A stretch of DNA of 63,074 nucleotides from Mitosporidium daphniae (GCF_000760515.2 NW_013546634.1:1-63074), one strand, 5' to 3'; positions 46,465 through 57,586 are shown, counted from the first letter of the stretch. The notes: generated by a model from the letters alone, not told the origin. Program-made: numbers and translations.

Positions 46465-46591
46465 TGAAGCGGGAAGTGTCTGCTAAACGATTTTAAATGA
46501 CAACCGAAATCATGGCATCATCCAAGCAACCAATGGAATTTATGGTGCATAATAATAAATTTATTGGAAAGCAATTGGATTTTATATTCCG

Positions 46592-47581
46592 ATGAATGGC
46601 GGAGACCTAAGGGAGCTTTCTTATGCCACACTTGACCAGTGGATCCATAAAGAGTGCCATGTCGTATGTGAAAGTTTGACCTAAATCGCCCTAGGTCACC
46701 ATCAATGCACTTCGAGCGTCATTTCCCTCAATTTCCAGGGCACAGTGTAGACAGTACCGCTGATATGTTGCCTTACAATTACAGGATCATGCTCGATTAT
46801 TACGATTTGAATTCATCTTCGACCTCCTCAATATGCCAGGAAATTCGATCTATCATCAGCAATGGAGCTATTGTCACCTCTCCGCTTTGCACGCCGCAAT
46901 CTTCATATATGGTTTCACCTACCTGTTTGCCTACATCGGCATCGACCATAGAGGTACCATCTTTTTCGGTTGAATTTGTTTTAAATGCGAAAAGTTCCTT
47001 GATTGCGTTGTATCCTAAAGATCCACCCAAATCAATGGTATGGCCATATTTTGTATAACCGCTCCATAGGAAGACCTGAGGAGGGGAATGGTTGCGTTTG
47101 AAAAGAAACGGGCATCTTTACCGCCGCTACATAAAACCGGTTTGCAAAACATAGTTCTTCCCCTCCAGCCTAAGCAGATACCCTCTACGGTTGATCCAGC
47201 TATCAATAGAAGCTCGTGCATGCATGAAACCATATCCTCATCTCCTGCAGTGCACGACGACGATCCACTAGAAATATTCTTTTCATCTTCAGATGAAGAG
47301 AAGATTGAGATTTGTGATGCAATACCTCCACCAATTGTGCCTCAAAAAAGGAAAAAACTCGTTAGCCGCCCAGTGCAAGTCTTCCAAAATGGATATCTCG
47401 GTACTTTCATCTTTTAACTTTAGTCACCGAAATAATCACCGAAGAGGTTACCGATGAAGAATCTGAGAGTATTCCACCAGCCCTCATCGGCGTGGAACGA
47501 ATAAAATCGTCGGGTTCAAGTTCCCAAAAAAAACCGACCCCCAAACAAGGCTCGTTAATGAGCTTTTTTAAACCAAAGTAA
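46592..47581 (+). CDS. POL32: DNA polymerase delta subunit 3 (POLD3/Cdc27/Pol32)
   Basis: Four introns (31, 31, 32, 23 nt) give 290 residues. The N-terminal winged-helix region (LSYATLDQWIHKECHVV, ISRAQCRQIMLDYY) fits the p66/Cdc27 domain that binds the second polymerase-delta subunit. The middle is acidic, Ser-rich and probably disordered, and the last residues form a PCNA-interacting peptide, QGSLMSFFKPK (Q-x-x-L-x-x-F-F), in the C-terminal position used by all Pol32/Cdc27 proteins. Start ATG 46592 (MNGGDLREL). The short length is normal for fungal members. Confidence 0.88.
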
Positions 47582-48120
47582 ATTTTATTTCCTATTGTCT
47601 TTTTAATAATAATTCGCTCGCTCAGCAGATGAATATAATCAGGTGTTCATGGCTTGACTCTATTTCATCTCATCATGGCAATTGAATAAATAATTTTAAA
47701 ATTAGCGTGCATTTATATTGTGTAAAGGCATCCCATAATTATTTTTATTTGCCAAATAATTAAATTTTAATTTCTTGCAGAGTAGATTTTATCCATTAAA
47801 ATGTACTGGGAGGCTCAAGTAATACATTGCTAGCATCAATCGAACCGTTAACCGGACCCGACTGATGCTAGCAATACCATTCATTGGGTATAGTTCCCTT
47901 CAAGATGTGGTAAAGTAACAGGTTATTTCGCCATTGGCTTGAGATTTCCTTCTCTGCATATTCTGTATCGTTCTCAAGAAACTATGTTTCCATGAGAGTT
48001 GGGAGAAACCATGCAGTGTATATTTATTTGACCATTGTAACAATTCGCCATAAAGTAACGGCCCGAATCCTTAAAGTAACGGCCCAATTAGATAAGCCAA
48101 CAATTCAAATTCACTTTATT
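47582..48120. other. 539-bp spacer with hairpin and short direct repeat
   Basis: AT-rich, no gene visible. It contains the inverted repeat at 47827-47874 and two copies of TAAAGTAACGGCCC at 48051-48064 and 48072-48085. Confidence 0.5.
47827..47874. repeat. Perfect 12-bp inverted repeat (hairpin)
   Basis: TTGCTAGCATCA (47827-47838) and TGATGCTAGCAA (47863-47874) are exact complements around a 24-nt loop containing CCGTTAACCGG. It could be a transcript end structure, a small RNA stem or a protein-binding site. Confidence 0.8.
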
Positions 48121-49007
48121 TTACTTGGAGCGAGGGGACGCACCATCAAGTACCTCCAAGCACTGGCGATGGTATTGCTTCAGTGCTTCAATCATGTCTT
48201 TCAGTGCCGAGATCAGAATTGGACTTTCAAGAACAGCTTGCATGGAGGCTTTTGCCTTGGATAGGGATGCCTCATATTCTTCCTCAACTTTTTCAAGATC
48301 TTCCGGTTTTACCTCGGTAGATCTTTTTAAGGAATCAAGCGAAAGTCTAGCCAGAAAAACTTCCTTTCTGGCAGAAGATGCTTGCTCAAAGAGGACATCA
48401 AGAACATTTCGCAATGGACGACGAGCCTTCACTTGAATACGTTGTGACAATAACAGACGGGCATCCCCAAGGTCTTCCATAAGAGAGCCATACCAGGCAA
48501 GGGTTTTTCCCAACTCGGCATTTTCCATCGATTGAGATGCTGAGAGAGAAATTTTGGCTGCAGCATGTTGGTTTGTCGGATACTGAGCGTTCATTGCAGA
48601 ACTTGGAGGAGGCGAACCAAATGAAGAAGATGATGATGAAGCTGTTTGGGCGCTTGCTTCTATTTTCGCAGATGCAAGTTTCTCCTGAAGCTTTCCAAAC
48701 ACCCCCTTGACCTGGTCACCCACAGGCGTAGTATAGTCATCTGCCTGAGCCAATGCCTTGTGTGTCTTCATTAGTTGCTCATAAGTTGCTTTTAGAAAGT
48801 CACAACGCTATTGAATTAGTGAAAATATAAAACGCACCTGCTCCATCTCCTTAAAGTCTTCGGGCAAATGCGTATGCTCCGAAGCAGAGCCGAATTTCTC
48901 CTCTGCATACTACGAGATAAGTAAATGCATGCCTGAAATACCTGTTTTGCCTGTCCAAAACGCACCGATAGTCTTGATGAAATATCAGATAGATTAAAGT
49001 TCACCAT
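48121..49007 (-). CDS. BAR-domain protein (GVP36-like)
   Basis: Two introns (32 and 30 nt) give 274 residues. After SDISSRLSVRFGQAKQ, the spliced EKFGSASEHTHLPEDFKEMEQRCDFLKATYEQLMK opens a long alpha-helical bundle (KSMENAELGKTLAWYGSLMEDL, SLDSLKRSTEVKPEDLEKVEEEYEASLSKAKASM in pieces), typical of an N-BAR dimer that senses or bends membrane. The LPxDF-x-ELE-x-R motif is like yeast Gvp36 and related fungal BAR proteins in Golgi/endocytic traffic. No SH3 domain follows. Start ATG 49007 (MVNFNLSD). Confidence 0.8.
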
Positions 49008-49229
49008 TTCGTTCTACAGCGGTTAGAATAAAAAATTTCTATACAAATAAATTTGAAACAAATTCTATAGAAAAATTTCCGTAAATGGAATCCATTAATT
49101 GGCCTATCAACGAAACTAAAATTTTTTTGGAAACCGATTGGCTTATAATTGTAAATTTATTAATGCGCCACAAACCCTGCTTATTAAACGGACACCCAAA
49201 TCAAGCGAAACCAAGCCAAATATGTCGCT

Positions 49230-49818
49230 CTACTGATTGGCCAGAAGATCATAGTCATCAGCCTTGTTGTGATATTCCAGGATTTTTCGTTTAATTTTGG
49301 ATGCGTCGACCCAAGTGATCAGCTCCTCCATGTGTTTGGAGACAAAAAAAGAAGGGTCCCTAATTGTGTTAACCCCGACCCGGATATCTAAGATAAATCA
49401 CCAAATTGCACTTACGTCCTTGCTCGATAAACGTTGTGGCTTCTTGCAGATTTTCCGCCATTTTCAGCCTCATCATTACAGCAGGGAGTCTTCGACGATA
49501 AAATGCGGATACGGTGAGTTTTTCGCACTGGCCAAGATCTCGAACAATCGGGATTAGCCCCAGCTGATAGAGCTTGTTTAATAGCAGTTTAGACATTTTC
49601 TGACGACCCGGGTCTTCAGGAGCCAATTCGGATGAAAGCTTATTTGCCAGCTTGGTTATCAATCCGCGAAGCTTGTTAAGGTGATTGTAGGAATCTCTGT
49701 CGGTGATGTGATATCTTCGAAGGACCTGATTTTCGTTGGAATTGTCTTTGGTTTTCCAATGAAGCAGGTCGACTTTTTTCAAAAGCTTTTGTTCATGATG
49801 CTTGAGCTTTCTCATCAA
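49230..49818 (-). CDS. IMP3: U3 snoRNP protein IMP3
   Basis: uS4-like protein of the small-subunit processome that pairs U3 snoRNA with pre-18S rRNA. One 28-nt intron, 186 residues. N-terminus MRKLKHHEQKLLKKVD, VLRRYHI, LLNKLYQLGLIP, the S4 RNA-binding motif AFYRRRLPAVMMRLKMAENLQEA and, after splicing, GHIRVG, SFFVSKHMEELITWV and KIKRKILEYHNKADDYDL, all characteristic. Two adjacent start ATGs (49818, 49815). Confidence 0.97.
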
Positions 49819-50103
49819 ATAACAAACGGGAAAAATATTAAAAACCCGTGATTTTACACAAATTAATTAATTAATTGGCGATTTATTTGATTCGGTATTT
49901 ATTTTAGCAATCTAGAGATTGAATGATCAGACTGTTGTTATTGAAAGTTTATAAAATGGACTACTACCCCGGCGCTTGATCAAAAAGGCTACTAAAAATG
50001 ACCTCTGATGCTTGCCTCATCGATGGAATGTATTTGCTTCGAATAAAATTCGAGTTTAAATTGGATGTAAAGTTTAAGGGAAAAGGATGCCGATTTTTTG
50101 AAA

Positions 50104-50553
50104 ATGGATGAAAGGATGCCGTTGCCCCACAGCAGTGTGTCGTTGTCGAATGAGTTAATTCCAATACACAAACTTCACAAATATTTGCAGCTTTTCGCCC
50201 CTACAGAAAAAATCGACTCTTCGGTACTATCAACTTTGGCAGAATTGGGATATGAGTTTGTAGTCTCGATCATAGAAGAGGCGTGCCAATTGGCGTCGCT
50301 AAAAGAATCCCGAGCGCTTGAACCAAGAGACATCCAGTTTGTAGCAGAAAACTTGCACGATATTCATCTGCCATCTACTCTTTCCGTTTTTTCCGGGAAT
50401 TCAGAGGCCATGGATCCGCTCTCGGCCTCCATTACATCCAGCATGGCTTCGGGATCCCTGTTGGCCAGAGATGACGCACATTTGCGAAGGATGGCACAGA
50501 TTAGGCACATCGTCTTAAATAGCAACCCTTCAGAAGATGGAAAGCAAAAATAA
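50104..50553 (+). CDS. TAF12: TFIID/SAGA subunit TAF12 (histone fold)
   Basis: Intronless, 149 residues. An H2B-like histone fold (about 22-95): IHKLHKYLQLFAPTEKIDSSV, LAELGYEFVVSIIEEACQLA, LEPRDIQFVAENLHDIHLP. The pattern of helix, A-C-Q-L-A and the L-E-x-x-D-I-Q/V-loop is that of TAF12, partner of TAF4/ADA1 in TFIID and SAGA. The tail is Ser/Ala-rich. Start ATG at 50104; the codon at 50098 is TTG. Stop lies 12 bp from the convergent RCE1 stop. Confidence 0.85.
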   Translation: MDERMPLPHSSVSLSNELIPIHKLHKYLQLFAPTEKIDSSVLSTLAELGYEFVVSIIEEACQLASLKESRALEPRDIQFVAENLHDIHLPSTLSVFSGNSEAMDPLSASITSSMASGSLLARDDAHLRRMAQIRHIVLNSNPSEDGKQK

Positions 50554-50565
50554 AATGCATCCACC

Positions 50566-51245
50566 TCAAGCGGTCATAAGCCACTCCAATGGTTGTGTCA
50601 ACATAAGGGGAAGCCCCCATAAATTGCAAAAAGCATGGATAAAAATGCAGCAAAAAAGATTTCCACCTAACAAGATGAGAGCAATTATTTACTGGAGGCG
50701 TGATAAACAACACTAGACACCACACTGAAAATAAATGTGTAACCAAATTTAAGCAAAAGCTCCGGCGTAGGCGTGCAGCTGTCCCAATGTGAAAATGAAA
50801 ACAGCAGGCCAATCAGGAGGTGCACAATGTGCTGATTATTTACAAAACCACAAACCAAGCACGATAAAATGCCTCGAAAAATTATTTCCTCGCAAATAGG
50901 AGAAACCAGGACCGATTTGACGATGGCAAAGAATTCGTCCAAGCTCAGCTGCGAAGAGGCTTTAAATTTACTTTGCTCCATGAGGTTTGGGATTAAACTG
51001 ATGAATTCTTGAAAATAGATAAGGAACAGCATGGCGAAACAATAAAAAATGTCGTTTACACCGGAAAGCCAGTGCCAACAAAACGGAACATACCCGTAAA
51101 AGTAGCAGCATGCAAGCGTGTAAAGAACAAAGAGAACAATCTTTATCAGCTCATGATGTTGGGATCTTTTTTCGATCCGTTTGCATGCAAACACCATCGT
51201 TCTCAGCGAGAGCAAAAGGATACCAATGCTCACAATGGGGCTCAT
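50566..51245 (-). CDS. RCE1: CAAX prenyl protease 2
   Basis: ER intramembrane endopeptidase that removes the -AAX residues after prenylation. One 26-nt intron, 217 residues, several hydrophobic spans. Catalytic motifs: paired Glu in CEEIIFRG, His in FSFSHWD, and the final HAFCNLWG (His and Asn). Shorter than yeast or human Rce1 at the N-terminus. It acts after FNTB. Start ATG 51245. Confidence 0.92.
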
Positions 51246-52237
51246 TTATATGTGTAAATGTGCGCAATAATTTCAGTTAAAATGGCTGGTTTTAAATTTA
51301 ACGCTTTCCGTTCAAAGTGTGCGTACAAAGCATTTTTATGCCGCCGTATTTTGAAAGTTGCACATGTCCCTGTGCTCGTTCTTTCATGGTGTTTGTGCCA
51401 TGACGGTGGCCTCTGGAATTCTCTTTGCCGCATCCATGGGCTTCTTTGAAAATATTTTTGTGCACCATATGAAGCTTGAATGATCGTCCATAATCTACAT
51501 CACATATCAGGGGCTCTACAAGAAGCTCATATGCCTGCCATTAATCGGGTAAAACAGGACTTTGGTAAATCTTGTACGACACATGATGCCATTGCTCGCC
51601 TCTGGGCTAGCTAAACCCTTTTGGTATATGCTATGGTGATCGCCCTGCTTTAGTGGACGAGAACATTAATGCCAACCGTGCCAACAACTTAAATTTTACC
51701 AAACTTTTCGAGCCAATAACCAGCTTGGGAGGTGTGTATTTCCCCTTTTCAATTCGCTGTCTATTTTCTACACCCTCATACGTCGATATGCGATCATCAA
51801 AGACCACGGCGTTCTAATAACATGCTGAGAAAGTCTACATTTTGGGCTGAAATTTAAAATGTACGTCAAAAGAGCCTGAAAGTTGTATTCCCCTACAAGG
51901 GAAACAAATTTGGAGCTGCGCTCTTGCTTTCGAAGACCGAAAGGTGCCCTGCCATGGCGCTGCGCAGCAACATTGCGATTAATAAATTAAAGGCATCACA
52001 TTATATTAGCGATCTACAATAAAGAATTCTCATTGAACTGAATAATCCCTTAACCAATGATGCTATCACTTTAAGCTCCATATTTATACGATTTTCAGCA
52101 TTCAAATCATAAGGTAAGAAGAGCTTGCAATATCGACACCGATCGCTTGGACTTTTATTTTTTCAATTAAATATTTGCAATTATGGGTTACATTCTTCAT
52201 TAAGGGCCAAATTAATTGCCTTGGTTTTATAAATTTT
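51246..52237. other. 992-bp region with only coding-like fragments
   Basis: Between the RCE1 start and the adaptin start. The plus strand has a 55-codon frame from ATG 51286 (MAGFKFNAFRSK...) and a shifted frame just after it encoding a hydrophobic segment (TVASGILFAASMGFFENIF, stop at about 51481), then fragments such as EAHMPAINRVKQDFGKS (about 51523-51573), GDRPALVDENINANRANN and KVVFPYKGNKFGAALLLSKT (about 51880-51940). I could not join them with plausible splice sites. It may be a degenerate gene, a gene with several very small exons, or non-coding. Confidence 0.35.
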
Positions 52238-54466
52238 ATGAACGATAAATTGAAGCAATTCGCCCAGGCTGCCCTGGCTGCGGCAACTTCATCTTCGCCC
52301 AACTACTTTGTTGCATCGAAGAAAGGTTCTCATCATGGTCCCGTTACTTTTAGGTGAAAATTTAGAGCTCAAACAAGAATTAAATTCCGACAGTGTATTT
52401 GACAAACGCGAGGCGCTACGCAGGATCATTGCAAACGTCACCCTTGGAAAGGACGTTTCGTTTTTATTCCCCGATGTCATAAAATGCATCCAAACCGAAG
52501 ATCTTGAGATAAGGAAGCTCGTCTATTTATATTTAATGAATTATGCAAATTCACACCCGGATTTGGTTATTCTTTCCATCAATTCCTTTTGCAAGGTTCG
52601 TTTTGGCGTTTGATGTTCTTTAGGATATAGAGCATCCAAATCCATTAATAAGGGCGCTTGCCATCAGAACAATGGGGTGTTTAAACGTCGATACTGTAAC
52701 CGATTATCTGTGCATTCCACTTAAAAAGTCCGTATTGGTAAGCCTAGTGCCCATTATTTCGTTTCAGGACAAATCGGCATATGTTCGGAAAACGGCCGCA
52801 CTTGGCATTGCTAAGATTAATGCGGTCGCACCCCAATTGATTGAGGACCATTCCTTTAAGGAGATACTATTGGATTTGATCTTCGACCCCAACCCCAATG
52901 TACTTGTGCTTTGCTATCCAGCTAGGTGAATGCAAATGCAATTTCTGCGCTTTCTGAAATCTCTGAAGCCAGCCACGAAACCGGGGGGATTGATCTAAAT
53001 TTTTCGGCGCTCTCCAAGCTTCTTTCATCTCTGAATGAGTGTACCGAATGGGGCCAAATCGGGATCCTAGACGCGCTTACAACATTTATCCCATCTTCAG
53101 ACGTTGAAGCTGCCTCGATTATTGATAAAGTATACCCAAGACTGCAACATTCAAATCCCTCCGTTGTCATTTCAACGATTAAAATCCTACTGGTCCAGCA
53201 GTCATTTATTAAGGATGAGGCATTGTATGAAAATACGCGCGACACGACCAGAAAGAAGTTGATGCCAATTTTAAAATCGCTTCTCAACCACTCGTATCCC
53301 GAAATCCAATATTTGCTTTTCACAAACTTGTCTGTGATTTTGAACTCCATTTTTGCAAAAGGAGAGCTTGCCATTGATTTTCGCATCTTTTTCTGCATGT
53401 TTAACGACCCGCTTTATGTCAAATTTGAAAAGCTTTCAGCCCTGATCGCTTGTTCCGCAGAAGATAACTTTTCATCCATACTTGATGAATTGGAAGAGTA
53501 TTTTTTTGGCTAAACTTTTAATAGATACTCAAAGGATATTGACCAGCTCTTTTCCCTGAAAGCAATCCAGGCAATTGGCAGCATTGGTTGCAAATCGGAA
53601 AAGGTCGCTCCAAGGTGCATCTCGTTTTTGATATCCCTTTTAAAACCAACACAATCCCCTTCCCCATCAATTGTTGAGCAAAGCATTGTGTCTTTAAAGG
53701 TAGAATTACGGAAATCTTTCCGGTAGAATATATATGAGAAATACCACACCGAGATGCTGTATTTACTTGACCTTGAATTTTTATTTTCCTATCTCAATAC
53801 GGTCCTGGACCCAGAGGCCAAAAATGCACTTGCCTGGTTTTTTGGTGAATTTTGCTATTTGGTCGTTAATATCGAACATTACTACACGCTTTTCCTTTGC
53901 CAGTTTCTTGAGGAAACGCATCAGGTACGCGTATGGGATCATTGACCAAGGTGTTAGACCCAAGGCTATATCTTGGATGCCTTTGTAAAGGCATCTCTAT
54001 TGTTGGGAGATGAGAAAACATCTTCAGGATACTTGAAAGATTTGTTTGAAATCGTTTTGAACAACGTTGACGTTCCCTCCATTAGAGACAGGGCGTTCAT
54101 TTACTGGAGAGTCCTTTCTTTGCACCCCGAATTGGCAAAAGTATGTTGACAATTCCGCATAAGCTTTAGGAGACCTTTTTGGACAGCAAGCAAGCGCTAG
54201 ACAAAATGTGCAATGACTTGCCAACAGAGCACAAAGCGGCGCAATGCAAATTGATAGGATCGATCGCATCCATGTTGCCTGAACAGGATTTGAAATTTTC
54301 GGCATTCTTTGCGAGATCTGCCGTGTTCGCTGGGCATGCGAACAGAGACTCCCAATCTGAGTTTAAGATCATCGATGTAGACTCTGTTGTAAATTTAGAC
54401 TCTGTCGAGTCGGCAAGCAGTCTGAGGCCTTTGCGACCAGATTCAATTAAAAATTTGTTGGATTAA
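52238..54466 (+). CDS. AP-1/AP-2 beta adaptin, trunk only
   Basis: Clathrin-adaptor large subunit. Eight introns (26-33 nt) give 666 residues with a typical adaptin trunk: ELKQELNSD, DVIKCIQTEDLEIRKLVYLYLMNYA, RALAIRTMGC, YVRKTAALGIAKI, NECTEWGQIGILDAL, FNDPLYVKFEKL, DRAFIYWRVLS. The match is to the shared beta subunit of AP-1/AP-2 rather than AP-3 or COPI. The protein stops about 100 residues after the trunk, at IKNLLD, so the usual Pro/Ser hinge with clathrin box and the C-terminal ear are missing. The 5' end (MNDKLKQFAQAALAAATSSS) is an extension before the conserved start. Confidence 0.93.
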
Positions 54467-54490
54467 TTCCGGCGCGCCCCTTTTGTCGAT

Positions 54491-54700
54491 ATGCGATTGC
54501 AGCAACAAGCTGCCTGCTTTCAACTTTTAACAAATAAATTTGCCAATCGCATCTGTAATCGCATTCGTCCCATCGATGTAGCATCACCAACTGATCTCTT
54601 AGTTCGTCAGTGGCGAAAACAGAATGCCATATTTAAGTGCATCAGATGTGGCTTGCAATTTGACACAAAAGCTGCCAAACCCTTGAAGCGCCAAGCATAA
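54491..54700 (+). CDS. Small basic protein with CxxC
   Basis: Single exon, 69 residues, strongly basic, with a CIRC pair near residue 50 and KPLKRQA at the end. The basic N-terminus (LLTNKFANRICNRIRP) could be a mitochondrial presequence. It may be a small mitochondrial or ribosomal factor; no family recognised. It lies 24 bp after the adaptin stop and 30 bp before the apyrase ATG, so as a gene it would be very tightly packed. Confidence 0.4.
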   Translation: MRLQQQAACFQLLTNKFANRICNRIRPIDVASPTDLLVRQWRKQNAIFKCIRCGLQFDTKAAKPLKRQA

Positions 54701-54730
54701 AATTAAGTTTCCAAAGCACCTGTTGGACTG

Positions 54731-56217
54731 ATGGCTAATTTTCCTCAATATGGATCTCCTGGTTCCTTTAAGACCCATTATGCGCTGTTTTTCATATTTT
54801 TCTCCTTTTGTTTTCTACTTTATAGAATTGTGAAGGTTTACGATGAGAAGGATGTTGACGCCCTCAATGCATATCATCTGTACTCCTACTCAAACAAAAG
54901 TTTCTATCAAGAGGAGGTCAAATATGCGATTGTCATCGATGCTGGATCATTTGGGACCAGGATTCACGTCTACTCGCTCAAGTATGTTAACAATGCGGTA
55001 CATTCTCTATTGGATGAAGTGTTCGTAGAAATCGCAAAGCCACTTTCGGCCTTTGCTGGAAGGGAACATGAACTGGAGGATGCGATCTTTGATCGCCTAC
55101 TGCGAGTGGCAAAAGAAAGCATTCCATCCGAATTATATCTATCCGTTCCTGTGTCGGTAAAGGCTACCGCTGGGCTTCGACTTTTATCGCAAGAGTCTGC
55201 AGAGAAAATTCTAGCCACCGTTCGCTCCATATTGGCAAAATGGCCATTCGTCCCTGAAAAGAATAGTCTGGAACATGCCGTTTCAATTATACAAGGCCGA
55301 GATGAAGGTAAAGCATGAAATCAAATTATGCAATAGGCATATGGGCATGGATCACTTTGAACTTCTTACTCGGAAAGATTGGCGGCTTGGCTGACAAATC
55401 TTCCCACCCGGAGGTCAAAACAGCCGCATCGATGGATTTGGGCGGTGCTTCTGTTCAAGTGGTATTTGAAATTAGTCCAGAGGAGGCTCATTCCCTGTCA
55501 TCTTCGTCCCAAATGGTGCTTTCAGTGGTTCATTTTGGCGGAAAGGCATATCATCTATTCCAGAATAGCTTCCTTCGATATGGCACAAACGAGGCTAGAA
55601 AAAGAATACTCAAGTCTGAAGTCGAGTCTTTCAGGCCGTGTACTTCTAAATCGATAATTGACGAAGACAATAGCGAAGATGGCCCAGTTTTGCTGAAGCA
55701 TCGCATTGATGTGGTTGGGTGTCTTCGACAGGTTCGGAGATATTTGAATCTTGACATTGACTGCCTTCATCCAACGTGTTTCTTTGCTGGAATTCCATCA
55801 CCTTCGCAAATTCCCTTTAAAAACTTGAACTTGTTTGCCTTTTCAAACTTTCAAGAAAAGCTCCATCCATTCCTGCATCAGACAGAAAATGCGGGAGAAA
55901 ATTTTGAGCTCAGTATTGAGGAAATTTGGAAACATGTCTTTCTTCATTGTGATAACATTGTTGGCGAAATAAAGGACGATCAATCGACTTTTGTTCTTCC
56001 ACGGCCGCCATATTTGCCGCTAAGAGACGCACTAAGAAAAATGCCAAACTTTTGCCTGGACAACGTGTACATCTACTCGCTGCTAACTGATGGCTTTAAA
56101 ATACTTCGATCCGACTTTAAAATCAATTTTGTAAAAAAAATCAATGGAATTGAAGTTTGCTGGGCATTGGGCGCTGCAATCAAGATGATTGAGGAGCAAT
56201 CTTTATTTGTTAAATAA
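54731..56217 (+). CDS. Golgi apyrase / nucleoside diphosphatase (GDA1/CD39)
   Basis: Hydrolyses GDP/UDP in the Golgi lumen so that nucleotide-sugar import can go on. One intron (29 nt, after IIQGRDE) gives 485 residues. Type II topology: short N-tail, membrane span at 17-33 (YALFFIFFSFCFLLYRIV). Apyrase regions: ACR1 IDAGSFGTRIHVY (69-81), ACR2 KATAGLRLL, ACR3 GRDEGIWAWITLNFLLG, ACR4 MDLGGASVQV; ACR5 near the end is WALGAAI. ACR1 has Phe where most have Ser (GSSGT). No second C-terminal membrane span, so it is more GDA1-like than YND1-like. Confidence 0.9.
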
Positions 56218-56424
56218 AATTTAAAAAACAGGACGCATTGCATTTTAAACTTGAAGTATTTGTTCTCATATTTGGACGCTCTTTGCAATGGTGGTGTCTT
56301 TTGCTAACCTGAACGATGTGCTTCTGACATGGTCCAAATCCAGCTCCACATTTCAGTCCATTTATTAATTAATTGAAGGCTGCTAATTTAGATTTGTATT
56401 AAATTGCTGATTTTAATTTTACTA

Positions 56425-57363
56425 ATGTCTTCGTCGGGCGGTGGTAAGCAACGCCTTGCTATATTCCCTACTCGTATGGCCTTGACCAACATGAAAAATA
56501 AGCTGAAGGCAGCTCAAAGGGGCCATATGTTATTAAAGAGAAAAAGTGATGCTTTGACTCAGAAATTCAGAGTCATTCTCGAGCAAATTAAAGAGGTAAT
56601 TGATTGAATATTATCGCCTCTCAATTCTCACCATTGACTTTGTCTTTTCGTAATGTGTGATTTCCCCTTTGTGAATTTCGTTTTTATTTCAAGGCAAAAT
56701 TGAAAATGGGCACTTCTATCCAGTCTGCCCTATTTTCTCTGGCTCAATGTAACTATTCAGCCGGAGATATCAGGTAACGTCCGTTTTTACATGTTAGCTT
56801 CTCTGTCAAAGAGTCTGTGACAACTGCCACTCTTCAAACTACCTCCAGAAGCGACAACGTCTCCGGAGTAGTCATCCCCTTCCTTAATCTCAACCATGAA
56901 CATTCATCAGACAGACTGAGTGGTCCGGCCCAGTCTTCAATGGACTACACCGGATTGTCCAGGGGCGGTCTTCAAGTACAGTCAACCAGAGAAAACTGGA
57001 CTTCATGCATCGGCGATTTGGTTGCACTTGCCTCCTTACAGGTACTTCATACACTCTTTTCGGTTTCCAGGCAGCTTTTTTTATTCTTGATGAGGTTATC
57101 AGAGCAACCAATAGACGGGTCAATGCAATCGAACATGTGGTGATTCCAAAGCTTGAAAACACCATCAATTACATTATATCTGAGCTTGACGAACAAGATC
57201 GAGAAGAGTTTTTTCGTCTCAAAAAGGTCCAAGGGAAGAAAAAAAGGACGCAATGCTTCTGACTGCAGAAACAACAGCAAAAAATTCCGTGGAAGTAGAA
57301 CAAGCAATTTTTTGCACCGGAAATATCCTCAGCGTTGGCGATGATGATGACATTATTTTCTAA
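56425..57363 (+). CDS. VMA8: V-type ATPase V1 subunit D, with 3' frame change
   Basis: Central-stalk subunit of V-ATPase. Introns: 98 nt (56596-56693), 24 nt and 29 nt. Landmarks: [54 protein letters not shown] and [30 protein letters not shown]. After RLKKVQGKK the frame must change to reach the acidic end [13 protein letters not shown], which matches the family's C-terminus. Either a 20-nt GT-AG segment (57227-57246) is removed, or there is a one-base change or slippage at the A7 run (57239-57245). Product about 255 residues. Start ATG 56425 ([10 protein letters not shown]). Confidence 0.9.
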
Positions 57364-57496
57364 CAGGTATTTATATGCTAAAATAAGCAAGCAATAAACT
57401 GGAAATTGAGCTTCCTTATGGCATTGAAAACCCCCATCCATACTATCGTTGCACGAAATAGTCTCATTTGTTGAATCAGAATTTACCATACTTTCC

Positions 57497-57586
57497 ACTA
57501 CACTATCGGAAGAGAATTTATTTTGTACTACGCTATCGGAAGAGAATTTACTTTGTACTACACTCCGAGAAGAGAATCCACCACAG
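57497..57586 (-). repeat. Three 30-bp tandem repeats over the SRP101 stop
   Basis: Copies at 57497-57526, 57527-57556 and 57557-57586, each starting ACTAC(A/G)CT and containing GAAGAGAAT. On the minus strand copy 3 carries the last codons and stop of SRP receptor alpha (SLLGV-stop); copies 1 and 2 are downstream duplicates of the same end. Confidence 0.9.

Noticed and set aside
57364-57557. Extension of SRP101 past its stop on the minus strand
   Set aside because: The open frame there comes from repeated copies of the gene's end and an intron frame; the spliced gene stops at 57558 with the family's usual length.
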